Positions 38,765-51,651 of a stretch of DNA of 64,000 bases are shown here, piece by piece. The stretch covers positions 1 through 64,000 of the forward strand of contig JADJVM010000010.1 of the NCBI GenBank assembly GCA_016710595.1, given 5' to 3'. Made by a program: the position numbers and the translations under genes. A model generated the notes under the pieces. The model saw only the letters and a list, made by a program, of their open reading frames with translations, was not told where the DNA came from and searched no databases. This DNA is from Niastella sp. (lineage in GTDB: Bacteria; Bacteroidota; Bacteroidia; Chitinophagales; Chitinophagaceae). Within the stretch, counting starts at the first letter, position 1. Each line of letters starts with the position of its first letter.

Positions 38765-41700
38765 ATGAAGAGAAATCTACTTCTTTTGTGTGTACTTATT
38801 TTATTGAGTGCCACTAAAATATTTGCCCAGGTAAATGTTACGGCTACCTTAGGTTCTATAACCGGTACCTATACCAATTTAAAAACGGCTTTTGATAATA
38901 TTAACAATGGGGTACACCAGGGCGCAATTACCATTTCCATTACAGGCAATACCACCGAAACCGCTACCGCCAATTTAAACGGCAGTACCGGTACCGCTTA
39001 TTATTCTTCGGTTTCTATCTCAACAACCGGCGCCTGGACCATTTCCGGAAACAATATCGCTTCGGCTGTCATTAAATTTACCGGCGCCGATGATGTAACC
39101 CTGGATGGCAATAACCAGTTGAAAATAACCAATACCAATGCAACCACTTCATCTACCCTTATCTGGGTGGCTTCTACATCCGGTGGCGACCCTGCTAAAA
39201 ATAACGTGATACGCAATTGCATACTTGTTGGTAATTCAAATATCACTACGTATGCCGGTATTAGCCAGGCATCAGAAAATAATTTTAAAGCCGTGGCCGA
39301 TGCGCCCAACAGCGATAATACCTACACAGAAAACACCATTACCAAAACCTATACAGGCATCGCATTATTTGGCGATGCTTCTCTGGAAACAGGTAACCAG
39401 GTCATTAAAAATACAATCGGATCTTCAGCAACAGATGCTGATAAAATAGGGTTCCGGGGTATCTATTTTTACAACCAGGACGGTATCCTGGTAGATCAGA
39501 ACCAAATCCTGGGCGTGAAAGGAAGTAATTCATCAAATTATATCCCCCTTGCAGGTATTGTTGCCGATGGAAATATCAACGGCGGCAAGATCACAAAAAA
39601 CAGGATCTCGAATGTTGAGAATACCAATATTTCCGGCTGGGAAGCCGATGGTATCACCCTGATGTCAACCAATGCTGCTACCAGCCTGATGGTAAACAAT
39701 AATTATATCTGGAATATTGTAGGCTATGGGTGGAACTATTCTGCTATTGATAATGGCCATGGTATTGCCATAAAAGATGGGGGCAAATACCTGATACATT
39801 TTAACTCTATCAACCTGGTTGCGAATCAAACAACCGGCATTAGCTCCGGTATTTATATTTCTTATAGTAGCGATGGCAACCACGAGATCACAAATAATAT
39901 TTTTGCGAACCAGCAAACTGCCAATACCCGGTATGCCATTTATTCTGATGAATCAGCATCTGCTTATTCCATTATCAATTATAACGATTACTACTGTACC
40001 GGTACCCTGGGATACCTGGCGGGAGATATTACTACACTGGCAGCCTGGAAAACAGCTACCGGCCAGGACCTGAACTCTGCCGCATTAGACCCCGTTTATA
40101 CCGCTGCCACAAATCTTGACCTGTTTCCCAGTTCACCCTTAAATGGTATGGGGAATTACATGGCTGCCGTACCAACCGATATTTACGGAACCACCCGGAA
40201 TAACCCTACCGATATCGGTGCCCATGAAATGACGCCCAGCCCTTGTTCCAGTGCGAATGGAGGAACTGCAACCGCTTCTAATACCGATTTTTGTGCCTCT
40301 GGTACGGCAACGCTAAGTGCAATCAATTATTCTTATGGGTTGGGTATAGGATACCAATGGGAAGAAGCAACTGTATTTGCCGGTCCATATACGGCTTTAG
40401 CCGGCCAAACAAACCCCTTTAACGGCAGTACCGGCGTAATAAATCAAACTCATTACTACCGGTTGAAAGTTACTTGTGGCGCCGCAACTGGTTATTCAAA
40501 TATTGTAACGATTACAGTAAACAATCCTGCGGTAGCTACTACCACGCCCGGCAGCCGCTGCGGCTATGGCCCGGTTACCCTGGGCGCTACCGCACCGGGA
40601 TATACTTTAAACTGGTATAGTGCAGCAACCGGCGGCTCAGCTTTAGGTACTGGTAATAGTTTTGTAACGCCACCCATTGGCGCAACCACTAATTTTTATG
40701 TGGCAGCTACTACCGGCTCATCAGAACATGTGGGGCCATTATATAGCCCGGCTACTTGCGGAACCGTATACGATTCTTATCTTTCTGATTGGCCACTGCG
40801 TTTTAATACTTACGGGCCGGTAACATTAGAAACGGCAGATGTAAATATGGGTACTGCAGGAACCCTGGTGGTGGGGCTGAGGCTCAGCGGTAGCAATACC
40901 AATATTGATACAAGGACCTTTAATCTGAGCGCCGGCTTTAATACCATCACTTTAAACTTTGTAATTTCTACCCCGGGCCAATACCAAATTACCAATATCA
41001 GTGGACCGGTAGCCCGTATTTCTCCTTTCAATTGCAGCTATCCATTTACCAGCAGCAATGGAAATTTCTCAATTGTAGGTTCTGCCGTTTATTCTACTTC
41101 CTCTACCACAACCGCCTATTATAATTCATTTTTTAATTTAAAAGTAACGGCGGGTTGCGAAGGTACTCGTACCCTGGTACCGGCTACTGTAAATGCGCCA
41201 CCCGCCTTTTCGGTTCTTTCTGCTACACCGGCTGCTATTTGTGCAGGTAACTCATCTACACTATTTGTAAACAGCGCCAACCCCGGTTATACTTACCAAT
41301 GGCAACCTGGCAACCTCAGTGGCCAGTCTCAATCTGTAACACCGGCAACTACCGGCTACTATGTGGTAACCGCCACCGATGCCTCAGCCGGGCCTTACAA
41401 TGGGTGCGTAAATAAAGATTCGGTATTGGTTACCGTAAACCTTACGCCCAGCCCCATTACATTAAACCCCAATGGTTTCTCTACTTGTACCGATATAATA
41501 CAGGCTATTACTGCCTCAGGTGGTACAATACCCAATAAATTAGTATTATCAGAAAACTTTAACAGCGCCGGCCCGGGCTTGCCCGCAGGCTGGACGAAAA
41601 CCAGCCTCAATGGCGGCACAGCCCCAGATAACTGGACGCTTCAAAATACCGGTTATTCGGGCAATTACCAGCAATGATGCCACTCAATTTATCGTAAGCA

Positions 41701-44700
41701 GCAGCGATGCCCAGGGCCTTGGCAGTACAACCCTAACTACCTTAATATCACCTGCCTTTAGCCTGCAGGGCTGCACGGCCGCTACCCTGGAGTTTTGGCA
41801 TTATTACCAGGACCTAGGCTCTTTGGGCAGGGTAGATTATTCTATTGATGGTGGAGTGACCTTGGGTGCCTACACCCATGGTGAGTTATACCAGCACACA
41901 GGGTTCGGCGGGTAGTTTTACAAAGGCAACCATCAGTTTCCCGGCTGCTGCATTGGGGCAACCTAATGTGAAGATCCGATTTTATTATAGCGCTACCTGG
42001 GATTGGTATTGGGCAATTGATAATGTGAAAATAAGTGGTACATACCAACCGCTGCAATGGAGCAGTACCGCCCCCGGATCGCTATTTACAAATGCCGCTG
42101 CAACAATTCCTTATACAACACAAAATATTAGTACCGTATATTTTAAATATGGAAACGTTGGGTAATTATACGGTAACCGCAACGGCTGACCCCGGTACCG
42201 GCTGTACCCGTGCTACTACTATTCCGGCAGATATTTTGGCTGGATCAGCAGGACAAAATGTTACCATTACTTACAATGATGCAGACAGTATCCTTTGTAC
42301 CGGCCAAACGGTGAGCTTTACTGCAAACCCTACCAGCCTGGGTACCAATGAGTATTATAACTGGTATAAAAATGGAGTAGCCGTAGGCTTTGGAGGTAAT
42401 GGCCCCGGCTATAAAGTATATACAACTTCAGGCCTGGTAAATGGAGATAAGATAAGTGTGAACTATGGTTTGTTATTGCCCTGTGGAGGCTATTCATTAT
42501 GGAGCGTGATTACCATGACGGTACAGGGGTACCCCAGCATTAGTTCTATTACGCCCAGCCCGGCAACCATTTGTGCCACCGATCCTCCCGCCAGCTTAAC
42601 GGCTGTAGTTAGCTCAGTGGCTCCTTATACCTATCAATGGTATAATAGCGGGGGCGCCATTGGCGGCGCTACTGCCAACCCTTATTCAACCAATATAGCT
42701 GGCAATTATGGTTTACTGGTACAAACCAGCGGCGGCTGTAAAGACAGTAGCAGCGTAACATTAGCGCCTACCAGCACGTACAATATTGTTTCTACTGCAG
42801 GGCCCAATGGCAGCATCAGCCCCCTGGGTACCACTACCGTAAACTGCGGCGCCGACCAGTCTTATATTATTACTGCCAACATCGGGTATAGTATTGCCAG
42901 CATTGTAGTAGATGGAACTCCATTGACAGGACCTTTTACTTCTCCCTATACCCATACTTTTACCGCTGTTGCAGCACCACATACTATTTCGGTAACCTTT
43001 GGCGTAACCGATTGTGCAACTCCTTATAGCGCCAATGCCGGGCCGGATAACAGCATTTGTTCTAATACGAACTTTACCCTGCCTCAAAACCCGGTGGCAA
43101 CCCATACGGGTACTTCGGCCAGTTGGAGCAGCAGCGGAACAGGCTCTTTCAGCAATAATAATTACGGGGCAGGCGGAAATTATATCCCCTCTGCAGCAGA
43201 TATCCTGGCAGGCGGGGTATATCTTATTCTTACCACCAATACCCCTGTAAGCCCCTGTATTGCGGCATTTGATAGCATGTACCTGGCCATTAACCCGGCG
43301 CCCTCAGTAAGCATATCGGGTATATTGGGTTATTGTTCTGGCAATACAACCACCATTACGGCCAATACAACCATACCTACGGGTACGCTAAGCTACCAAT
43401 GGTATAATTCCGTGCCTGCCCTGGTGGGCAGCGGCAGCAGCCTTAGTTTTGGCGCTTCCGGGCCCAGCCAGCCCGCAGGAAATTATTCTGTGCTGGTAAC
43501 CGGCGCCCCCGGTGGCTGTACCGCCAGCCAGAGCTTTACCATTATTGCGGCTGCAAGCCCCACGGTGAGTATTGCGGGCAGTAATCTGTTATGCCCCGGC
43601 GCTACCAATATCCTCAATGCCATTGCCACAGCAGGAAGCGGCAGTATTTCGGGCTACCAGTGGTACAACCCGGCCATGATCCCGGGCGCCACCGGCGATC
43701 AATACCCGGCCAGCACAGCCGGTAACTATACGGTACAGGTTACCAATACATATAATTGTACCACCACCAGCACACCGGTATTTACCATTGCGATGGACAA
43801 CAGCCCCATGCATGGCCTCTATACCATTAGCCCAGCGCCGGTAAGCTGTACCAATTTCCAAAGTTTCGATAGCGCTTTTTCGAGTTTAAACCGCAGGGGT
43901 ATAGATGCCAGCGTGGTTTTTGATGTAAGCAACGGCCTCATAGAAACTGCACCTGCCAACGGCTTAATACTGGGCTCTGCTATCCTGAACCCCTCCGTGG
44001 GCGCCTTTACCATCCTGTTTCACCCGGCAGGCGGCGGGCCAAACCCACTCATTAAAGCCCAAAACCCGGGTACCAATATGGGTATCGTAAGTATTAGCGG
44101 GGTAGAAAATGTAACTTTTGACCAAATAGACCTTTTAGATGAAAATACTGACCTGGCAACTTCGGTGCGTTGGGGTTATGGCCTCTTTAAAAGGATCGCA
44201 AGCGATGGTATCCAAAACAATACCATCAGCAATTGTGATATTAGTTTAAATGGGGCAAATACTACTGCTGTAAATGGTATTTTATGGCCCGGTTCCACCG
44301 GCATATATCTAGCCAACAGTGCAGTAGCAACACCGGGCAATACACTTGGTGCCACTTCGGCAAACAGTGGTAACAAGTTTTATGGTAATACCATTCACAA
44401 TGTGAATACAGGTATTTATATTGCCGGTTATGCCAATGCTACTTATACCGATCAAAACAACGATATTGGTGGAAGCGCTGCCGCCACCGGGAATACTATT
44501 TTTAATATAGGCGGAGCAGGCACTACAGATCCCGCCGGCATCCGTTTTACCAACCAATGGAATTACAATATTGCGTATAACAATATCCGTGATACCCTTA
44601 ATGCTGCTTCCCTCTCCAATAATCTTTACGGTATTAATGGAACCAATTTTGCCACAAACCCAAATGCCAATATTGAAAGAAACAATATTGTTCTGTTGGC

Positions 44701-47700
44701 AAATACTTCAGGAAAAGTTTCAGGGATTGAGAATGGTAGTAACACGGCAGCAACCAATTTGAATATCATTAATAACCAGGTAAAAATTGTTAACAGTAAT
44801 GCCGCAGCAGGTGAGGTAAATGGTATTAAAAATGATGTACAGGCTACTACTTTGTTAATGAATGCCAACAGGGTATATGATTGTAATGTGCCTACCGGAA
44901 TAAATGTCATCAGAGGAATTGTTTCTCAGGGAAGTACTTCAGTTGGGAATAATACTATAACTAATAATGTTATTGAAAATTGTAATTTCATCACAACACT
45001 TACCAGTATCTTTGGACTTGGTGGATACACTGCTTTTTCAAAAACTGCCAATATCAGTAATAACAGAATTTCTGGTAATACAATAACCAGCAATGCAACT
45101 ACTTTTCATCTGATTAATGGGAATGGTTCTACAACACTTACTATGAATAATAATACGGTTACCAATAATATTTTAAGTGCAACCGGGGCCGATGCTACCA
45201 TTAATATGATAGGTGGCTCAGGCACTACTACCACCTCACTAACCGTAAATGGCAACCAAATAATTAATAACCGGGTTCTTGATCCTTCAGCTTCTACTGT
45301 AGTAACCTTTAGCGGAATTGGTATGCTTTGTAATACTCTTTATGCAACTCATGGTATTATTAGCAATAACATTATTCGTAAACTATCAATTGGCGGTAGT
45401 TCCACCGGTATCCATAATTTAAGCGGCATACGTCCGGCAGTAACTTCCGGCGCTTCTCAATCTATTTATATTGAAAATAACCAGGTGGACAGCCTTTATT
45501 CAGATGCTGTAAATACCGTGGTTTCAGGTATTAATGCTTATAATGGTACTGCTATTATAAGAAATAATAAGATACATAGCTTATTCTCAGGTACCGGCGC
45601 CAATGCGAAGGCTGTGGGCATCCGGGTGAGCCCTACGAATGTTGATTCTATCTATAATAATTTTATCAATCTTGATCTTACCAAAACCTTTACCCCCGTT
45701 GCCGGTTATGGTAGCTTAAGTGGTATCGCCCTTAGTACCAATGCATCTTTAATTGGCATTTGGCACGAAGGTGGAACAAATCACCGCATATTTTATAATA
45801 CCATCCGGTTGGCAGGAACCGGTTCTGCTAATTTTGGCGCTACCGGAATTGTAATAGGCGGGGGAACCGTGAATGCGCTCAAAAATAATATTGTTACCAA
45901 CCTCGCCACAAACCAGGGTACGGGTACCATAATGGCCATAACAAATAGCGGTACCATTACCGCAAGTGGCGCCAATTACAATAGCTGGAATGCATCTGGC
46001 CAAACCCTGGCAGCCATACAAACCTTAACCGGCGGCGATGCAAACTCAATAAGCCTTAACCCGGTATTTGTGAGTGATATGGACCTGCATATTGATGTGA
46101 ATTCAGCTATTAATGTGCCTTTAGATGCAGGAGCCACTCCAATTTTACCTAATATACCCACCGATATTGATAATGATACCCGTGATGTAACCACCCCCGA
46201 TATTGGCGCAGATGAATTTGTGATAGCTGCCACGCCGCCATATTACCGCAGCCGGTATGCAACCGGCAAATGGAATACCGCCGCCGATTGGGAAACCGCA
46301 ACCAACTTATTAGGCCCCTGGAACCCGGCTACCAACCCACCTACAGCATCTACTGCATCGGATATTTTTATCCGAACAGGACAAACCATGACCATTAATA
46401 CTACTGTAAATTTTGACCAGTTGGTGATTGATGGAATATTGGAGTTTGCTATCGGTGGCAATATGACCATTAAAAATGGTACCGGCGATGATATTACCAT
46501 CAATGCCGGTGGGCAATTATTGGTTACCAATACAGCGTCCTTTGGTACAACTGTATTTTTTGATGCAAGTACTACGATGCATATATTGGGTACGGGCAGG
46601 ATCAGTATCAGTCCAACTTCAGGTGCAGGTGGCATGAATGGATTTGCAATAAGAACGGCTGATATTTGGGAAACGGGTTCTATTTTTGAATGGAATAATA
46701 CGAGTGCATTTGGAGCTACGGGGGTTACTTTCTTCCCCAATGCGCCAGTTGGTACCAGCCCGATATTCTTAATCTCAAAAACACCCGGCGGCGGGGTTGG
46801 AGGAGGTAGTCCTACCACCATCAATGGTATATTAAAAGTGGATGCAAATATTACATGGAATGGTTCATCTCCCGGTACAAAAACTTTCAGGGATGGAATT
46901 ACAGGTAAAGCAACATTTACTACTATTTCAACGGTTGGTACTCTTTATATTGGTGATGGCGCTTCACCTACACCGGCCTTGCTGGGTGGTGAAAGCCTTG
47001 TAATCAATACAAATGGAAAGCAAATAAATATCCCGTCTGGCGCTACTGTTATTGTTCCAAAAGATTCGATGGTAACCATGCTTACTACTTCAGGGAATTT
47101 TGCCAAAGCCGGTACTGCGAACTTTATTGTAAATGGCACAGCAGATTTTACAACCGTATCTATGTCGAATACCGGTGGATATGTAGAAATAAATGGTAAA
47201 TTGATAACCGCACACCTCGGTGGCTTAGAAGGAGGAATGGTGAGCACAGGTTCTTCTACCGTAAATGTAAATACCGGCAGCACGATTGAATACAATGCAG
47301 CCGCCGGCACCCAAACCATTACCAATACCAATGTACTGGAAGGAACCATGCCATACGATACACTCATCCTTTCAGGCGGTGGAACCAAACTACCCGGAGC
47401 TGCCAGTTATGTAGAAAGTAAGGTTAAAATTACGGGTACTGCTTTTGTGGATGCAAGCGCAAATAACTTTGGCAAAACCGGGCTCAATACCACTTTATTT
47501 GAAATGGATGGAGGCCGTTTAAAATTGGGCAGTACGGGCACACAGCCCAATATGAATGGGCTATACACACTTACCGGTGGGGTAGTAGAATTTGCAAATA
47601 ATTCAGCAACAGCACAAACCATTAATAACGGCGGTACTCATTATTACCAAAATATAGAAGTTTCAGGCTCTAATGTGGCCAACTCAAGTGGTTATACCAA

Positions 47701-50143
47701 CCTGAATGACCTGGGTACCTTTACCATTAAAAACGGGGGCGTATTTAGTATCAATAATTACAGCATTAATGGCCCTACCGGCACCCAAACATTTACGATG
47801 GAGTCAGGCAGCCTGTTAAACTGCGGCAATGAACCCGGGTTTAATGGCCCCAATGCCGGCTCTAATTATTTTTCAGTGAACAGTAATATTGAAAACATTA
47901 GCCTGGCTGCCAATAGTACCATTAATTACAATAGGAGTAGCCCGCCGCTATCCGGCACAGGCGCCCAGGATATTACCACTACCTTGCCATACCAAAACCT
48001 GGTATTGAGCGGAACGGGAGATAAAACCCCCGGCAGCGCCAGTATTGTAGAAGTAAAAGGCAACCTTACCAAAGATGGTACTGCGGTATTTGTACACAAC
48101 AACAGCACCCTGTTACTGAGTGGTACTGCATTGCAGGTATATAAAGCAATTACCGGCCCCATTATAGATGCAAATGATGTAACCAATAACAATGCCGTAG
48201 GTTTTGATATAAAAAGCGACCTGGGAGTTGCCGGGAAATTAACATTTGGATCGGCTTCTAAAATAAGCCTGAGAGATACATCAGATGTGATACTGCGTTC
48301 CAGCGCCGTACAAACTGCGAATGTAGCGCCCATTCCTACCAATGTAACCATTACCTATGCCGGTACATCGCCTCTAAAACCAGATTCCGGCCGGTTTGTA
48401 GTAGAACGCTATATGTACAGCGCTAAAAAATGGCGTTTCCTAAGTGTACCTACCGTTACACCACAAACCATTCGGGAGGCCTGGATGGAAGGAGCAGCCA
48501 ATAGTGCCAGCAACCCGAAACCCGGCTATGGTACCCAATTGGGCAGTTATTATTCAAATTGGGCATTCCGTGGCTTTGATTTTAATACACCCGGCGGCCA
48601 CGATATGAAGTATTGGAGTAACGATGCCAATCAAAAATACATACCGGTTCCCACACCGGATAGTATTATTAATACTAACCTGGGTTATATGAAATATGTG
48701 CGGGGCGACCGGAGCGTAATTGCAGGCCCGGCCAGCGCTACCATATTAAGAAGCCGGGGCCAGTTAAAACGAAATGCAGTAACGGTATCGTTTACTGCTA
48801 CAGCGGCAAATGAGTTCTTCTCGGCGGGCAACCCTTATGCATCTGCCATTGATATGCGCAATATTACCCGTACCAATGCCTCGGCTAAGTTTTATGTGTG
48901 GGATCCCCGGCTGGGCGGCTCTTATGGCCTGGGTAAGTTCCAGCTATTTACCCTGAGTGGCGGCAATTACCAGGTATTCCCCGGTGGAGGAAGCTATGGC
49001 GCCGCCAACTCGATAGATAATTTAATGGAATCCGGCGCCGCATTTTATGTACAGTCAAATGGAGCAGGAGCAGGCTCGGTTGCCTTTGATGAAAATGCAA
49101 AATCTGATGGCAGCCGGGAGGTGTTCTTTACTTCGGGCAGGTATCAGCGGCTGGTAAATATTTTGGAAACCACTACCGCAGATGGAATAGAAACAGTAGA
49201 TGGGGCAGGCGTGGAATTTGATGATACGTATAGCAATGAAGTGAATGGTGATGATGCGGCTAAGATGACCAATACGGGTGAAAACCTGTACATCCGCAAA
49301 CCGGGCAATTCACTCATGTATGAATACCATCGCAGCGTGCAGGAAACAGATACCGTATTCCTGGGTATGAAAAATATGGCACAGCGCAATTACCGATTTA
49401 ACCTGCAGGTAGAAAATATGGATAAACCCGGTTTGCAGGCCTGGCTAATAGATCATTTCAATAACAGCCAAACCGAAATTGACCTGGTAAACGGAACCAT
49501 TTATCCTTTTGAGGTAAATGGCAATGCAGGCACTGCTGCCGAAGACCGGTTCATGATTGTATTCAGGCAAGCCGGCGTAATACCTGTAAAAATTGTACGC
49601 ATCCGTGCCGAACATGCAGCCGAACATAAGAACCATATCATGTGGGATGTAGAGAATGAAACCGGCATCCTGGCTTACGAATTGCAACACAGCAGCAATG
49701 GTACCCAGTTTAGTGTTTTGGAAACAGGTATTCCTGCCAGGAATAATAATGGTGGCGCCGCATCCTATCTTAAAACTGACCAGCTACCATTTGATGGAGA
49801 CAATTATTACCGTGTAAAAGCGATAAATGATAATGGCCAGGTTGCATATAGCGCCATCGTGAAATTAGCTTCGGTTAAGGGCAATCCTGTTATCTCGGTA
49901 AGTCCCAATCCGGTAAAGAGCAAGACCTTACAATTGAGTTTCAGCAACCAGCCAACCGGTAATTATATAATACAATTACTGGCGGCAAACGGGCAATTGG
50001 TTTACAAGGATATCATTACGCTGGGCAATGGCAATGCCAGCGAAGCCATCCACTTAAAATCAACCATTGCACAAGGGTCTTATACTTTACAGGTAACCGG
50101 GCCGGATGGGCATGGTACCAGCATAAGCTTGTACCTTGAATAA
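38765..50143 (+). CDS. Giant T9SS-secreted repeat protein 2 (about 3790 residues; three frameshifts 41.6-42.2 kb)
   Basis: It starts with a signal peptide (LLLLCVLILLSATKIFAQ) and an N-terminal beta domain clearly paralogous to giant protein 1 (YTNLKTAFDNINNG). A beta-helix (to about 40250) and Ig-like modules follow. The frame breaks near 41653 (one base short), 41857 (one extra base) and 42160 (one extra base); correcting them gives a continuous product. The C-terminal frame (42.1-50.1 kb) holds more Ig-like modules, a second long beta-helix (about 43800-46250) and a domain opening 'GKWNTAADWETATN'. It also has a ~600-residue block typical of Bacteroidota surface proteins and a T9SS tail (VSPNPVKSKTLQL near 49900). 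It stands 171 bases after giant gene 1 but behind a strong terminator. Confidence 0.85.
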
Positions 50144-50307
50144 GAAAATGATTGGATACCCATACGTAAGGTTATTAAGGCCTGGTATGGGTATCTCTTT
50201 AAAAACAGGCGATAAATAACAAATAAAAAACCTTATTTTTCGTTTTGTACTCGTATTTTAAATAAACAATCCTTATTTTTACGATTCTTAAAATGGGAGC
50301 AACTAAC

Positions 50308-50526
50308 ATGAGTAACCTAAGAAAATTTTTCGCAATTTTTATAATCACGGCTTTATGCAGCCTGGGCACTTTTAATGCAATGGCCGGCGACCCTGATCCG
50401 GGTTGTAACCCCGATAACCCCCTTTGCCCGATAGATGGGGGTTTGAGCTTGCTTATTGCGGCCGGTATTGGGCTGGGCGCTAAAAAAGCTTATGACAGGA
50501 AAAAGAAGACAACCGGGGATATTTAA
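50308..50526 (+). CDS. Small exported protein with PIDGGL C-terminal sorting-like tail
   Basis: The 72-residue product (start at the second ATG, MSNLRKFF; the first ATG at 50293 adds five residues) has an N-terminal signal (FFAIFIITALCSLGTFNAMA). A short acidic Asp/Pro/Cys region follows, then CPIDGGLSLLIAAGIGLGAKK with a basic end (KKAYDRKKK). Motif, hydrophobic stretch and basic tail resemble a C-terminal sorting signal of the PEP-CTERM kind. I recall a 'PID-CTERM' signal of this shape in Bacteroidota. Such small proteins often lie by polysaccharide loci, as here. No exosortase is in the window. Confidence 0.75.
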   Translation: MSNLRKFFAIFIITALCSLGTFNAMAGDPDPGCNPDNPLCPIDGGLSLLIAAGIGLGAKKAYDRKKKTTGDI

Positions 50527-50551
50527 TCTCTCAGAAAAAATTATTACAAGG

Positions 50552-50580
50552 CCAAACCTGCGGGTTTGGTTTTTTATTTT
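50552..50580 (+). terminator. Intrinsic terminator after the PIDGGL protein gene
   Basis: CCAAACC and GGTTTGG form a 7-bp stem with a 4-base loop followed by TTTTTTATTTT. It separates the small gene from the polysaccharide genes. The next 257 bases are AT-rich and contain only a near-miss promoter box (GATATTTG near 50780). Confidence 0.9.
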
Positions 50581-50837
50581 CAGCAAAATAAAATTCCTAA
50601 CACCCGCTTGAATAATTTAATTGTAATAACATAGCAAATAAAATATACATTACAAACTGGCTTTTGATGGGCCGGTAATATAAAGCATCAAAATATTAAT
50701 TTTAATTAAATGTTTTCTCAATGAAGATCAACCCGGTTTCCTATATGAAAATCCGGTATATTCACTATTTTTAGCGATATTTGCGCATCGTTTTTTAATT
50801 TTTTTTCATCGTCATCCAAAACCAGTTCAAACGATAT

Positions 50838-51638
50838 ATGTATCAAACCTCCAATGGCTCCGGGAAAGCTTTTTCAGCAATCAAATGGGGCATCATGGCG
50901 CTGTTTATCTGGGCATTTTCTTCCTGTAGCACTACCCGTAATTACACATACCTGAAAAATATTCATTCAGATACCAGTTTTAATGACCTGGTTTCAAAAG
51001 ATTTTGAATCTAAAATAAAAGCCGGCGATTTGCTCAGCATCAAGGCAACCAGCCTGAGCCCGGCCGAAGATGATCAATTTAATAAAGCAGCAGCCATCGG
51101 GAATGGCCAGGGAGAAGGCGCTGGCTATTTGGTAGAACCAGATGGAACATTATTATTTCATCGCCTGGGCAGGGTGCAGGTGGCTGGTTTAACCCGCCGG
51201 GAACTGGCGGCACAGCTTCAGCAAAGCTTATTGGGTTATATGAAAGAACCGGTTGTAACTGTAAATTTCAGCAATCACCGCATTACGGTGATGGGTGCTG
51301 TGGGAACACCCCGTGTAATTCCGATGCCGGAAGAACAAATGAATTTATTTGAAGCCCTGGTGCAAAGTGGCGATATTAAAGAAGAGGGCATCAAAGACCG
51401 GGTAATGCTGATACGGCAGGATAACAGCAGGAAAACCATAAAGATTTTAAACCTGGAAGACCACAGTATTCTTACCAGCCCTTATTTTTATTTGAAACCG
51501 GATGATGTGATCCTGGTAAAAGCAGATACGAAGAATACAGAAGCAGAGCAAAAAAGACGTAACATTCAAACCACAATGGCTTTAGCAGCATCCGGCATTA
51601 CGTTAGTGGTATTATTAATTGACAGAGTGTTTAAGTAA
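50838..51638 (+). CDS. Polysaccharide export lipoprotein, Wza-like
   Basis: Outer-membrane exporter component of a surface-polysaccharide system. The 266 residues start with a membrane/signal segment and a lipobox-like AFSSC (Cys about 31). The polysaccharide-export (Poly_export) domain follows (IKAGDLLSIKATSLSP ... LVEPDGTLLFHRLGRVQVAGLTRREL, about 58-125), then an SLBB-like ITVMGAVGTPRVIPMP segment. A C-terminal membrane helix (ALAASGITLVVLLIDRVF) is seen, unlike the amphipathic end of E. coli Wza but usual in Bacteroidota. It lies 13 bases before the Wzc gene. Confidence 0.9.
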   Translation: MYQTSNGSGKAFSAIKWGIMALFIWAFSSCSTTRNYTYLKNIHSDTSFNDLVSKDFESKIKAGDLLSIKATSLSPAEDDQFNKAAAIGNGQGEGAGYLVEPDGTLLFHRLGRVQVAGLTRRELAAQLQQSLLGYMKEPVVTVNFSNHRITVMGAVGTPRVIPMPEEQMNLFEALVQSGDIKEEGIKDRVMLIRQDNSRKTIKILNLEDHSILTSPYFYLKPDDVILVKADTKNTEAEQKRRNIQTTMALAASGITLVVLLIDRVFK

Positions 51639-51651
51639 ACCATCCTAATAC

